Shown in pieces: positions 45,534 through 58,500 of a stretch of 64,000 nt of DNA. The first letter of the stretch is position 1. Each line of letters starts with the position of its first letter. The position numbers were made by a program, and so were the translations under genes. This DNA is from Metopolophium dirhodum (Eukaryota; Arthropoda; Insecta; Hemiptera; Aphididae), in contig NC_083560.1 in the NCBI RefSeq assembly GCF_019925205.1, forward strand, positions 54,668,270 to 54,732,269. The letters run 5' to 3'. The notes below the pieces were generated by a model. It was given only the letters and a program-made list of their open reading frames with translations, did not search any database and was not told the origin of the DNA.

Positions 45534-46578
45534 AATATAATTATATAAAGTTAAACAGAGCATACAATCCCGTTCCATAGTAAGTTAGAAGTCTGGGGAA
45601 AATGAATGCGCCATATTGTGGGGGACATGGTTAGATAATATAAAAAAACGCTCATAGAAATTAGCAACAATTTTATTTAGTATACCTATTAAGTTTTTTA
45701 AACCTTAACCAACCAAACTGATTCATCTACTGCATGTCTGCATTATAACATTTTTAATAGCATCTTTGAGCAATGTAGGTATTACTCGAACCATCCACAA
45801 TTTTTAGGACTTTGAAAGTTCGAAATTCGAAGAGTTCTAACTTCGAGCCACCTTTGATAATTCGTATCTACCTAGTACATAATATCTGTGAATATATTTT
45901 AACAAAAAGTTTTTATAAACCTATATCATCTTCCAAAAAGTTTTTTGATAGGTGACTATTTAGTTATTTTTTTATTCTGTATAGTTTTATAAAATCATAA
46001 CTTAATAAATATTGTAATTGTAAAATTAGCCACAACTTATTATTCTATTTATAATAATTTGTATAAGGAACTGAGTATTTTTTTTTAACCTTCTAATTTC
46101 AATTTTAATCACTCCATATAAAATTTAAAGTTTATTTAAAATTTATACTGATATGAGGTTTGATAATATATTGGTGTTAAATTAATATAACCTTTAGTCT
46201 TCACTTTTCAGTAGGTACCTATTAAAAACAAATACTCTCTGCGCACTGGGCATTGGCAACGGTTAGCTGAGGTAAAGACTAGGGATTTTATTTTTTATTA
46301 CCGATGATTTTGGTAATTCAAAAACAAAATCATTTTAGTATCCAGATTATGGGTAGATAGAATCTAGGATAGATAGATAGTATATAGATAGTATATAGAT
46401 ACTATAGATATTAGATACTATAGATGGACATTTTCTCCCCGACCATTTTTTTTAGTCATAACTTCATATGAAATACATTTTCTCCTCTTGTATAATGCTT
46501 ATATTATATTATTGTGCGTGCATATTTTACACACGATTAATGTGGATTGTAAAATTTGGCGATTGACTAATGATTATC
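45534..46578. other. Intergenic with GATA-type microsatellite
   Basis: AT-rich. A degenerate (GATA/TATAGATA)n run occurs at about 46364-46425. Around 45815-45850, AAGTTCGAAATTCGAAGAG is a TTCGAA-rich scrap. No gene. Confidence 0.5.
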
Positions 46579-47387
46579 TTAAAGGACATCTCAAGTCACA
46601 AAACTAAATTTTTTATTTTAAGTTTATTGGCGTATTATTGTAGTCAACATAATGAATAACGTTTTGATAAATATCCGAAGTTAAAAAAATGATTATTCAA
46701 CGAAACAATGACTAATGAGAGTTGACGGATAGCCAGCTGCGTGACGTCATATAGCCGACGACTGAGCAGCCGCCTACGTTTCACGTGTAAAAGTAATTTG
46801 ATTTACTCAATGATTTTAATAATTTAAATAGTACCTACCTATTTCAGATTTTTTTTTTCATGATACTAATTTCTAAGTATATTGATATGCTTAAGACGAC
46901 GGTGTAATTTAAATTTTAATGTATCTTGTTGTTGCATAGGTACATATCATTAAAAATTATAATTTAGTAAAATGTTATTGAGTTATCGACTCGCGTTGTA
47001 TTGCCGTATAATGTTTAAACCAAATTTTACAAAATTCACTATAATAATTTTATTTACTAGAAAAAAACTAGAAAGTATTTCAAAATTATAATCACACTAG
47101 TGTCATAAACACAAAAAAAAAACACATAAGGTATATAAAAAATTGTTTAAAAATAGGTATTATATTTAACGATTGAAATCGTTTTGTTAATCTAGACACT
47201 TTTGTAAGTAAAACATACGCCGCTTTCCGACTTCGGCTCTATGAAGTCATAATGCATATTTTCAAACGCCTGTATTTCATTAAATAATACAATTAGTGAC
47301 GTGATGTAAGACCCACACCATATTTCTTAGATAATGATATGCTTTAAATCTAATCAAACTTGTTTTTAGTGTTGTGATGTCCTTTAA
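46579..47387. mobile_element. TTAA-bounded TIR element, 809 bp
   Basis: Left end TTAAAGGACATCTCAAGTCA and right end complementary to TTAAAGGACATCACAACACT; TTAA lies at both edges (46579-46582 and 47384-47387). The ~25-bp inverted ends and TTAA target fit a piggyBac-like MITE. The interior includes GC-rich stretches (GTGACGTCATATAGCCGACG; CCGCTTTCCGACTTCGGCTC) unlike the AT-rich surroundings. No transposase frame. Confidence 0.7.
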
Positions 47388-48189
47388 GACAACTACCGAT
47401 AATAGACTGGGATATTATGCCTACTTAGTACTTAGTACTTATAATAATAAACGCTTGATAAGTCAGAACACAGAAATACAAAATAATATAAGATTTTTTG
47501 CAGAGACCAGACAGTTACTGACCTGTTAAGCCTGACTTAACTGACCTGACTTAAATGATAGGGAGACAAGCAGTAAAACTTAATCTTAATGTTGTATGGC
47601 TCATTAAATTTTTCAGGGATTTTCTAAGGACGCCTGTGAGGCTGTGACTGTACTTGCATTAAGGCAATAAGGCGTCTCCTTAAAGGTTTTCTTAAAATGG
47701 GGCCTGGGGTAAAATTGTATCATTGCCCCTAGGCCCTATTAATTAACGGCCCTGCGTCGAGCCTATACTCTATGACACAGGATCCGCAGACTAGGTACTA
47801 AATTGAAACCAATATTAATTATTAATTGCGAATATTGTTTTATTTGCTATAGAAAATGTAGTGTTGTAGGTAGTTAAATAAAAAAGATATTTAGTTAGGT
47901 ATAATACTATAATATATTTATTTATTATAAACATATTATTTTTTTCGATGAATACCCATGGATAGTGGTGGTGTGGGCCATAAGGTGGAGCATCATGACA
48001 TATTATACCCATATATTTTTTTTTGTATCTATATAATATGGGCATATGGCCATAAGGGTGACTACAGTTCCACCAAAAAGTCTGCTGTTTGAACGATTGA
48101 GCCTGTGGTCATATTTTATTTTTTTATATTATATAGTACGTTGGCGTCATAATATTATAATTTATAGCAATATTATTTGCAATAATAAC
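47388..48189. other. Intergenic, no supported gene
   Basis: AT-rich with a repeat-like patch at 47620-47760 (AGGACGCCTGTGAGGCTGTG ... GGCCCTATTAATTAACGGCC) and the direct repeats CTGACTTAACTGACCTGACTT near 47533. A 76-codon minus-strand frame at 47815-48045 has no domain. Confidence 0.45.
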
Positions 48190-48663
48190 GTGCCGTCGTA
48201 TGAATGTTAGCGGCGGTTTTGCCACAGAATAGAATAATGGTTTTGCGCAGTGCGCACTACCCCAGTACCCCGCTACACCGCTACACCAAGTTTAGAAATC
48301 GACAAGCAAAAAAACCATTTCATGCGCAGCCGCTGAAATACATTAATATTATAATATTACATGACTATAGCCATGACTGTAACACGTGAACTGACGAAAC
48401 GGAACCACAGCTGCAGCAGTTTTTTTTTTATCGACTTTGTCCTTCTATACGTTCTTCTAGAACATTCTATACTACGACGGCGGCCCCTCTACTTTGCGCA
48501 CACTCACGAAAGCCGCCGCCACCGCCGCCTCACAGCCCACTCATCGTCGCTGACGGCTAACGCTTTACGCTACCGCCCGTAGTGGGCTTCATTTGCGGTC
48601 CGCACTCAAAGGCTGACGGTGCTTTGTTTCACCGTTTTCCTGCTGGTGCTCCAAGAACAAATA
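48190..48663 (+). promoter_or_regulatory. GC/CpG-rich promoter and 5' UTR of an unidentified gene
   Basis: GC and CpG content rise sharply against an AT-rich background (ACGACGGCGGCCCC, GCCGCCGCCACCGCCGCCTC, CGTCGCTGACGGCTAACGC). The block ends in AATATGGCGGACGGTAAGC, which contains a start codon, a YY1/Pho-like ATGGCGG element and a splice donor. This is a typical housekeeping or developmental-gene promoter with a short first coding exon. The transcription start cannot be placed exactly. Confidence 0.55.
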
Positions 48664-48958
48664 TGGCGGACGGTAAGCGTAATAAACGGAATATTGTAAT
48701 ATTATAATATTACCAATCGTGTTTGCGTACACGTCGTATTATAATATTATATTATTATATACATATATCTTTACGATGTATTTTATACATTTTATTCGCA
48801 TTGTGCACACGCCTTACAAAGTTTTGTTACAGAAATGGACGTCCAAAAGCCGAAAACGACATCCGCCCGGCCATCACTCGGTGCGGGTGCAGGTCACTGG
48901 CCACGGAGCTTTTGCTTTGCCACGCCTGGCGGCTGACCAACGGACTCACTCGATTTTC
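48664..48958 (+). CDS. 5' coding exons of an unrecognised gene (partial)
   Basis: The first coding exon is ATG GCG GAC G at 48664-48673, followed by a GTAAGC donor. A second candidate exon has an acceptor TTACAG at 48827-48832 and strong donor GTAAGT at 48959. Read in the phase set by the ATG it continues MADEMDVQKPKTTSARPSLG but meets TGA at 48934-48936, 22 bases before the donor. Either translation starts elsewhere, an internal donor is used, or this is a stop-containing alternative exon. Frames two and three are open through the exon. No family recognised; any further exons lie beyond the AT-rich region or outside the window. Confidence 0.4.
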
Positions 48959-49019
48959 GTAAGTATAATTTATTATGTTATAATAACCATACGAATGAAA
49001 TGTAAATTATATTATAATA

Positions 49020-49500
49020 AGACACCGCTTTGTCATTAATTAATTAATTAATTACCTACCTACCTATATATTATTATAACATATTATAATTTAGAACTTA
49101 TACCTATTATTGTATTGTATTATACCTACATAATATACGTTGTAATAAATTAGTAATTATTGGTTAGGTATTAATATTCATTCTTATAAATGTCTATTGA
49201 ATTTAAATGTTTATGAAATAATGTATTGTGTTTTATCCCCCCCCCCCCGCTTATTCTGAATGTGGTGGTTGTAACTTTTCCCAAATATTGATCATTCGAA
49301 ACTTTCGAGTTGGGCTTGCGCCGAACACAAAGGACACGCCCCACCACTACACCAGTGTAGGTCGTCTGACTTGGCAACGTCGCGGTCGGTGCGCACTGCG
49401 CACTGCAGCGAAGCGATATCGATCCCCCTTCCTTCCTTCCTTCCTCCCTTTCACCACCCGAGGTCGAGCTACCATGACTACGTGTCATTTTTTTTACGTT
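49020..49500. promoter_or_regulatory. Second GC-rich patch with C-run and (CTTC)n
   Basis: From about 49237 (C-run) to 49480 the sequence is GC-rich: CGCCGAACACAAAGGACACG, GCGCACTGCGCACTGCAGCG, then CTTCCTTCCTTCCTTCC. It could be an intronic promoter or regulatory island of the gene starting at 48.66 kb. Antiparallel ORFs of 124-126 codons overlap here but have no recognisable domain and are composition-driven. Confidence 0.35.
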
Positions 49501-49582
49501 TATACAGAGTGTATCAAAAAGGTCCAAAATATCCAATTGCATATTTTGCACACGTCTGATATTCGCGATACACTCCGTATAT
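49501..49582. mobile_element. Short palindromic TIR element
   Basis: TATACAGAGTGTATCAAAAA on the left faces GCGATACACTCCGTATAT on the right: 16-bp imperfect inverted ends around about 50 bases, with TATA-like flanks. It resembles the terminal sequence of mariner/IS630-type or similar insect elements. Confidence 0.5.
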
Positions 49583-52500
49583 CTTTGCGATTTTTTTGGT
49601 GAAATCGGTCACACCCAATGCTTTATTAGAACATGACTAATCTGTCTGGTGTCTACGCCCACACTATTTTAACCACAACATAATAATAATATTATGCTCA
49701 CTTTTAAGTAAAGTTTTTTTTTTATCCAAAGCGTTTTTAATAATAATTTTGTTTTGCATACAAGGTCTCGAGCCAATCGATAAAAGACCAAGGCCATGAC
49801 TCACAATGTAAAAAAAACACCATTCATTTTAAACCATAAAAAATTGTTTATTATTAATCGACCTTGTGTTTTATTTCATTTTATTTGCCAACATTGGATC
49901 AACTTGATAGGTGTTAGGCTTTAATAATGAAAAAATTAATTATAATAAAATATTATCTGTATATTATGTGGAATTTTGGCTAGGGACGTAGTAAGAAAGT
50001 TTTGGTTATTGTTTAATTACCTATTTAATATTTTCTTTAGGTTTATTATTTCTTAAATAATCATTCAAGACTTTTTGAAGTCAATTATATATTATTTTTT
50101 TTTCACGTTACCTACTTAAGTTATATAATTATTACTTGTTGTTAGGTATGTTGTACACTTTCAACCATGACTAAATACATTTAGTCATGCTTTCAACACT
50201 ATTAGATAGTAATCAATTATCAAACGAATGCATGTACAATAGTCTACTAATTTCTTATTCTGAGCTTATTTCTTGAGTTATTGGTTTTACCATATTTCCT
50301 AATTCCTAACTCAGAGTAATCATTAGTTAGTGTAAGGTTATCTTATGAATAAATATTAATACTGAGCATGTATTAATAAATTCTTAAACAATAAATTAAC
50401 ATTACCATTCACACAACAAATTAAACATAATATGGTGCAACATAATATACATAAATTATATTATACTCGTGTATGTCTTATACTCAAGATATAATTATAC
50501 AATTTATTAATATTAAGACAATTATTTATAAATTGTATTATCTTTCCATTCTAAAAACTACTAAAATTATTTAAAAAATAATAACATTTTAAAATACTGA
50601 ATAAATAGTAATAAACAATAATTAATACTTTATAGCTTAGTCCTTACACTCTCCCAAAATTTAAATTACTATGGCATTCAAACTTTATTTTAGACTTTAA
50701 ATGAAACTAAAAAGGTTATTATAATCTTATCACCCAATAGGCGTATTTCATATTTATATTTCACATTAAATTATGCATCTATATTTATATTTGTGTCTAT
50801 ACGACTGTACCTCTACATGAGGCCACACTTAATTGTAGTTTTATAAGTATGTGGTAAATGCCAAATGCTTCTACAGGGCAATTCATTGAAAAATGGCTGT
50901 CAATTTTTGTGATTTTGAAAGAAATGTTTTTGCGTATCTAGTTGGTTAAAGTACTTTTACCATTTTCATCATTATAATAATTTAATGAATTAAGTAGTGG
51001 ATTACAACCTTTGCTATAATATAGCCCTTGCCATTTTATACACTTATCTAAGCCTTAACATTTTTTTAAAAATCCTACAGTTACCTAAGGTACATCAAAT
51101 TTTTAAGCACTTTTAACTTGTATTAATTTCAATAATATTATAAATATATTCTGTTCAAGTTGAATAATGTAGCCAGTGACATCTAGTTTTTGTCAGGCCG
51201 CAGTCAGGCAACACCCGTTTGTTACTCCCACCTTGTTAATTATCTGTATACCTGCCGTATAGTATTGCCACGCCCCTGCGCACAAGTCGGTCGCCGACTA
51301 TGTTCCTTAACTGGAAGAGAGTGCATAGTTGAGTAACTATTCTATATTATGTATTTTTGTTTGTTCATATTTAAAAAATTAATTATTATTTAGGCAATAA
51401 TTTCCTAAAAAAAATGGTTTTAACTTAAAAATAGTTTAAATCTTCATAAATTTAAGATAGTAATATAAATTAAATATGTATCTAATTTACCAGATATTAA
51501 TCCATCTTCCTCAACTTTCAATAGTTACCTTTAATTTTTGAATGTTACAATATTTGTCTTAGTGAACTTTTAAATGTTCCTATAATAAATTAAACATAAA
51601 AGTTGAAAAATTGTTGAATGTTTTCATGACAAATTAATTAAATGTTTAATAGAATCAACTCATTATTAATTATGTGTTTAAACAATTTAAAGAATAATAA
51701 TTATATACCTACCTATTTAGTTTGAAATTAATATAAAATTGATAAACTGAGCAAAATGTGTCCTTGTGTAAGGGGAAAATTCCTTTGTTACCTACTCAAT
51801 GTACAGTATAAAACTACATAATATAAGGCTGCAAAATCTTAAATTATTAAAAGATGTCTTACGAGTGACTATTTTGGAGTTTTAATAAGTTATTAAAAAT
51901 AAATTCCATTAAATAAAAACAAAATAGAAACCTATTTTACAACTAAGAACTGTACAATATGTGTTACAGAAATAATATAAATTCTAAACAAATATGTTTT
52001 GACCACTTAATGATATTATACGAGTAAAAAAAGGTTTAAGGCACCTTAGTGACCATAGTTGTTATGTAAACAAACATTCACACACTTCCACCATACATTT
52101 AGTATACATTTTCATCAAAACTTAATTTCACTTGAAACTAATTTAAATATGAATATGTCAGTAAAGTTATAAAAATGACTAAAATTGTAGATTTATATCA
52201 TATCGATAGTTCAATATTAGGTATAGACATTAAATTATTATAACTATTATAAAATAAATTTATAGGTTACTCAATATAATAAAATGAATTCTTTACTTTC
52301 AGTATGATAATTTCAAATGGTATTGAAACCTCTTAAACAGAAAGAAATATCAAAACAGACGTGCCTACAGTGATCAAAGATCTAAAATTATGATCATTTG
52401 ACTTTAAAAATATCAGAGAAAATACATACTCCGCAAGGTAATATTTTTGAAAAATAAAATAAATTATAATACCTACTTTTATAATATAATTTTTAAATGT

Positions 52501-55500
52501 TTTAAACAGCAATGACTAACCCACTTGATGAAAATTGATAAAAAAAAATGTGTTCTCATTCAATTTTTTTTTATTAATTCATGAAACATCTTACACAAAA
52601 CTGGATTAATATCCAACTTAAATTATAAGTAGAAGATATTAAAAGTATTTTAGTTACATAATTTAAAAGTATTTAAAACTAGATTGAATAAAATGTGAAA
52701 ATTCATAACAAATTGTATTAATGTTGTGGTTTGACCAATATAGTTTACCATAATATTTACAAAACTCTGCATAAATTGATGTCATATTGTAAAGTAAATA
52801 GGTAGTGATAATTTAAAAAAAATGTATCTGCATAATACCTAGGTAGAGGTTATTTTTGGTAGATAAAACTAGGTATACTAATATTACCTAATAAAAATAT
52901 TCTCATATTTCATTCCGTAAGTAAAAAACAATACATGATTTATTGTAAGTTTCTTTGCTTTAATAAATATGTGATTCATTTTTTGAATACAATATTTACA
53001 TTAATACACATCTATTGTTAATTTTCATTGATATTTTGATTAATTTACTCAAAATGTTTTGCTTAAAAATAAATATCAATTAACTAATTTAAGTTGGTTT
53101 TGTTGTACAGGTGAATTTTGAGTATATGTATACCGTCTATAATATGGCTATCTATGTTGTAAGTAAGGATCTTATGCTTAATTTAAGGTAAGTACTACCA
53201 TTACTTTATTTTTATACAAGATTTGGATTTTATAAGATACACTATTTTCAGTAAAGATAGAGGAGTGGGTTTTCATTACACAATTATTTGACCAATTGGA
53301 TTGGTATATAGTATTGTGAATCCAACATCACGTCATTATTATTATTCAACCGTCATTACACAAAGGTTGGAAAACTTACTCCACAGTTAAACCCTGAGTT
53401 AGGTTGTTAATTCTAGGGTTTATTAAAAGGTTATTGCTTATCCATCGCCATAATTATTAGCCATGACCTGACCAGTGTTGAAGATTATACTACTTCAACG
53501 CTTAACTATTTATATGTTGACTAAATCTTCGCTTGTCAAGAGTTTCTAAGGTATTCTTATCAACGAACAACTTTGTTTTAATGAAGCAACATTATAAAAT
53601 AATTTTATTTTTAGTTCTATGTGCATCTAATGTGTTTTAGATTTTCCAAACCTCATATATTAGAAGTTGGAGTTAATATCTAATGGATGGTCCTTAAGAT
53701 GAAGTGTTTAAAATTGGAAATGTGTTAAGACATTTAGACACAGCTGGATATTTTTGTATCTATTACTTTGTGTTAGCAAAGAGGTTGGTGGAGTGACTGA
53801 TGACCAACCCCTAATCAACCCCATCTAAGTTGCTGTAGACTCAGACATGAAGTTAACTAGTGAAAAACAAATTATACTACAAACTATGACTTTGGTTCTT
53901 TTAGTCTAGAGCCCTATGGGCTTGAAGTTGTCAATTTTTTTTATGTAACATTTTATTTTCAACACAATTTTAAATCTGTTTGCCTAGTGTTTATCTAACA
54001 TGAGTGCCTTCGGTTTCTTTTCAAACCCTAAATGTATTTATTTTGAAAATAATAGAAAATAATTTGTAAACTAACATAACTTGAAAGTAATCAATAAATA
54101 CACAACTATTTGACTTTATACTATATTATGTATCAATATATCTATAATGTTGTCTTAAGACATAATTAAGATGCTATCTTAGTTCTGTTATCTACCTATC
54201 TTCAATTCTAAAAAAATAATATATACCATAATATTTACATTGCGTTATTATCATTGTTGAAATACATGTATTGATAGAAGTTAGAAGTATTAATATGAGG
54301 AGTTGTATTTGTAAACTTTGTATTTTATATACATATTTTAATACATCTATATTTATTTTAACATTAACATAACCTATTGTTTTATATAAATGTTTAGTAT
54401 AAATGATTTATGGGTTGAATAAATTTTAATATTTTTTAGAAACCTAGGGTAACAAAAAAATGGTTGTCTACATATTTTAAACATTAAATGTTTCTTACTC
54501 AAAATTAATGATTTTAAATTATTTCCTTATTATATTAGAATAACTTATAAATAATATCTTAAAACATAATTTAATGCTGTTAATTAAATAGTATTAGTAT
54601 TCAAAGTTTGATTGTTCAGTTTGGATGAAAAAAAATAAATTATTGCCTAGTATTAAAATAGTTGTATCTATTTTTATCAGGTAATTGAAACTAAAAACAA
54701 AAATCATTATCCGGTATTTGTATATCAATTTATTGATTAAATAAAAATTATTATTTATACATGCCAAATTAAAAAAATAACGTTTGTATCAATTGTTTGA
54801 ATTTTTGTTTAACTCTTGGTAAAAATCTAATATATAATATGTTTATATTAAAACGTATGGACCATAGAAATCTTCAATGAATTAATTTTAATATATTTTT
54901 TTAAATTATAATATGCATTATTCACAATTGGTTTTCAATTAATGTTTAAAAAGAATTTTGCTTGCAACAAAAAATGTATCCTATTAAAAATATCAAATAT
55001 TTGAAGTGTGTACATTCTTTTATATACACATATATTAAATAATATATTTATTTTATCTCATTTAATTGGTGATTATTAGAATCTTGTGTACCTATAAGCA
55101 TTATGCTGCCCTGGTGGTGGCACTTAACATTATATTATGTTGTTAATAAAAATATAATCCCTGGTATTGATATAGTATACACATTTTGTTAAAGTGCTAT
55201 AATTTTGAAGAATAAATAGTGTATAACACAATATTATAAGTTGTCAAATTGAGTTATGAAATAAATTGCTTTGTATTTCAAGAAACGTGTTCACAAATCA
55301 ATTCAAAAACGTAAAATGTTTTCACTCATAAGAGTTATCAAAGTAGGGATTTTGACAATTATGAATGTTTATTGTACAACTTAAATGGTTGTTACTCACC
55401 ATTAGTAAATCTTAACAGTTTTCAAGTATCAATTATAACAGCGCATGAAGGTTTTTTGCCAATCAATCATTATAGTGAAGTGATGTTTTTGAGATCAATA

Positions 55501-58500
55501 ATAATTAATCTTTATAAACAAATTGTACTTGACAATTGTCTGATTTGATGCTAGTATTGTAATTTTAAATTTTGTGTCTAATTTGTTTAGTAGGTACTAG
55601 GTATTTTAAAACAGTTGTTTACATTGATGTAATATTATTATTAGTAGGAAATTCTTTGTTTTTAAATGTTGACTGTATTTTATTTAAATCTGAACTAAAA
55701 ATATATGGTGTTTCACTTTTACAAATGTTGAAATAGTTTAAAATTGAAGGAAATCATTTAATATATAAATAAACGTTTGTTATTAGACGTAGGTAGGTAT
55801 ATAATATACCATATTTTGATATTTTCCATTGACAGTGTGTATAAATAATTTGTATTTTAGGCATACTAAATTTTAATTTATGATTTATAATAGCTAATTG
55901 GTCATCAATCATATTTATTAGTGATTACGAGAATTAAAAAAATAGGATACAGAATTATTACGGTTTATTTTATTTGCACAGGTTTATTATTAGGGGTACT
56001 AAATTGATTTTTAAGTCTTGTCTTTTAGATAGATTTCTTATGTTTATATTTTGGTGTCTATGAAATAAAACTGAAGATTGCGGTAGATTCAATATTTTCA
56101 TCAAATTTGCTTGAATTGAAAATATTTACCCTGACCCATAATATTAAAAAGAAATAATGTATTTTATAATAATAAATAATAAATGAAAAACTTTAAATAA
56201 CTTAATACAGTTTTATTGTTGAAACTTATACACTAAATTATATATTATTAAATTTAATAATTATTATTATTTATAATCATTCTATTTTAAATTAAAATTC
56301 ATTAATAATATGTACTTACACGTTACTATTTTGGTCAGTTCTCATATTACTTATAAATTGTTTTGTTATGTTTTTTCCAACTTAATGTTTGGCCAATAAA
56401 TTGTTGTACGTTGATTATTGAGTTTAAAATAGGTGTATTTAATTGTTGAGAGTTCCTTTTGATAATCATTAAAGATAAGTCATTATTTAAATGCAGATGA
56501 TAATACTCATACTATATAATATTATGTTTATAGTTTAGTTTTAATACATTTTTTTTACGAGGTAGAGAGAATATTGTTTTACACATTCTAATCTAGTGAT
56601 AACTGATTAGTGTGTTGTTAAAACAAAGAATTATAACATACTCTTATATTTATTGACTTTTTTTTTAGGCAGGAAAAATGTAACTTTAATCATTATATAT
56701 GGTTTAAAGTTGAGGATTAAATATTAGTCAAATATAGTAGCTACTAGCCTTAGTACTTACCTCATACACTTAGTTTTAAATATGTAACCATTTAGATACC
56801 TACTTAACATTTAGTTATATACAAATATATTTTGTAAGATCAAGGTGACCATTTTTATTTAGTATCCATCTACTTTAATTATGAGTTATCATTTGAGATT
56901 ATTTTATAAGTGGAACTCAACATTTAAGTACATACCTATTTAAACTCTATACTTAACCTTATAACTTTTATTTAAACCATAATTTGAATTTGAGTGTTTA
57001 TGGAAAGATAGGTTTTCATGACTTATAACTTATATATGTGTCATAATGATTCATAACGGTTTTAACAATGTAAAATAATTTAAAATAAATAAATAATTCA
57101 TGACCATTTAATTAAATCAAAAATTACAATGTGGACTTAGATTTTAAAACAAAATTAACAATTTTTTTTATTAAATTCAATAGAAGTTAAAGTTCAAACC
57201 CCAATATTTTTTTAAAAATATATATTAAATGATTAAAATATTAATATTAAAATGTATCCACTCGTTATTTTTATAATTACATATATATATTTTTTTTTTA
57301 TTTATACAAAAAACATTGTTACCGATGAGCAGAGCTTTAAGCAGATCTCTTGTTGTTAGTAAGAGTGTTACATGTTACAAACTTAAAATTACATATATAA
57401 CAGTAGCATATTGAATATTGAAATTTAATTATACATTATATAAAAAGAATTATAAATAAGAATATTTATTGGAATATTAATTTAAAAACAGTTAATACTT
57501 TTACAGATTTACACCAAATTCATAATAATAAATATACCTAAATTTTAAATTTTTTTTTATTACTATATAACTTATAGTTTAAAAATTTTAATTATCTTAT
57601 AAATATAAATTATTTAGTTAATGTATTAAGAATATATGTTGATCATACTATATAATTTAGGAAGTACCTAATGTTGTAATAACAGGAAATAGTCTGTGTA
57701 TATTATAAATTATAGGTATCTCATAAACTATATTATCTACATTTGGAATCCTAAAAAAAATAAGATAAAGTAAAGAAGTTGTCCCATTAAACCTTAGTGA
57801 GGAGTGTGAAAAAAATATTTTGTAACTTTTAACTTTAGGCGCTGAGTAAAAATAATGTCTGTAGCAAAAACAAAGTATATACTCAAGTAAAAAACTATAA
57901 TAAATAATCTAAAGTTTTGTACTGAAATAGATAAGAAAACATAAAATAAATTATATAGGACTAAAAAATAAATAATTTTGTGACATACAATCGTTGGGGA
58001 ACTAGTTACTGCTTGGTAGATTTCATCTGTTTTTTTTTTTTATTAAGTTTTTTTATTAGGTCTCATTCTTCTATATGTTATATTTTGTATAATGATGAGT
58101 TGAGCACTTCAAATTAACGCCCTTTATTTTTTCAAGATAAACTACACATTTACATTTTTTGTTTGATCAATTCGAGATCTGTTATAATTAAATACTAAAA
58201 ATAACTAAATTATACCATTTATATAAATTAATAACATTTTGTTTATTTACCTGGTGGGTTGTTTTTTTTATCTAAATATATTTTGTTCAGTTAAGACTTC
58301 TTGAACTAATAAAAGAATGACAATTCTATTTGATTTATAAAATACTAATAGACCTCAAATTAGGTACCTTAATTGGTAAATATTTAAATATGTAATAAAA
58401 ATGTATGGATTATTTAAGTTGTAGGTATAAGATGTAGGACCGTAAGAGTTTTTTTATATTAATTTCATGCTTGTGATCATGCAATACTAAACCAAAATAA

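Noticed and set aside
48719..49602. Several ORFs of 60-126 codons on both strands
   Set aside because: GC-rich promoter/5' region with few stops by composition; the frames overlap each other and show no domain.
53111..53188. Possible 78-nt exon (acceptor TACAG, donor GTAAGT)
   Set aside because: Open in one frame but too short, with no homology and no linked exons.
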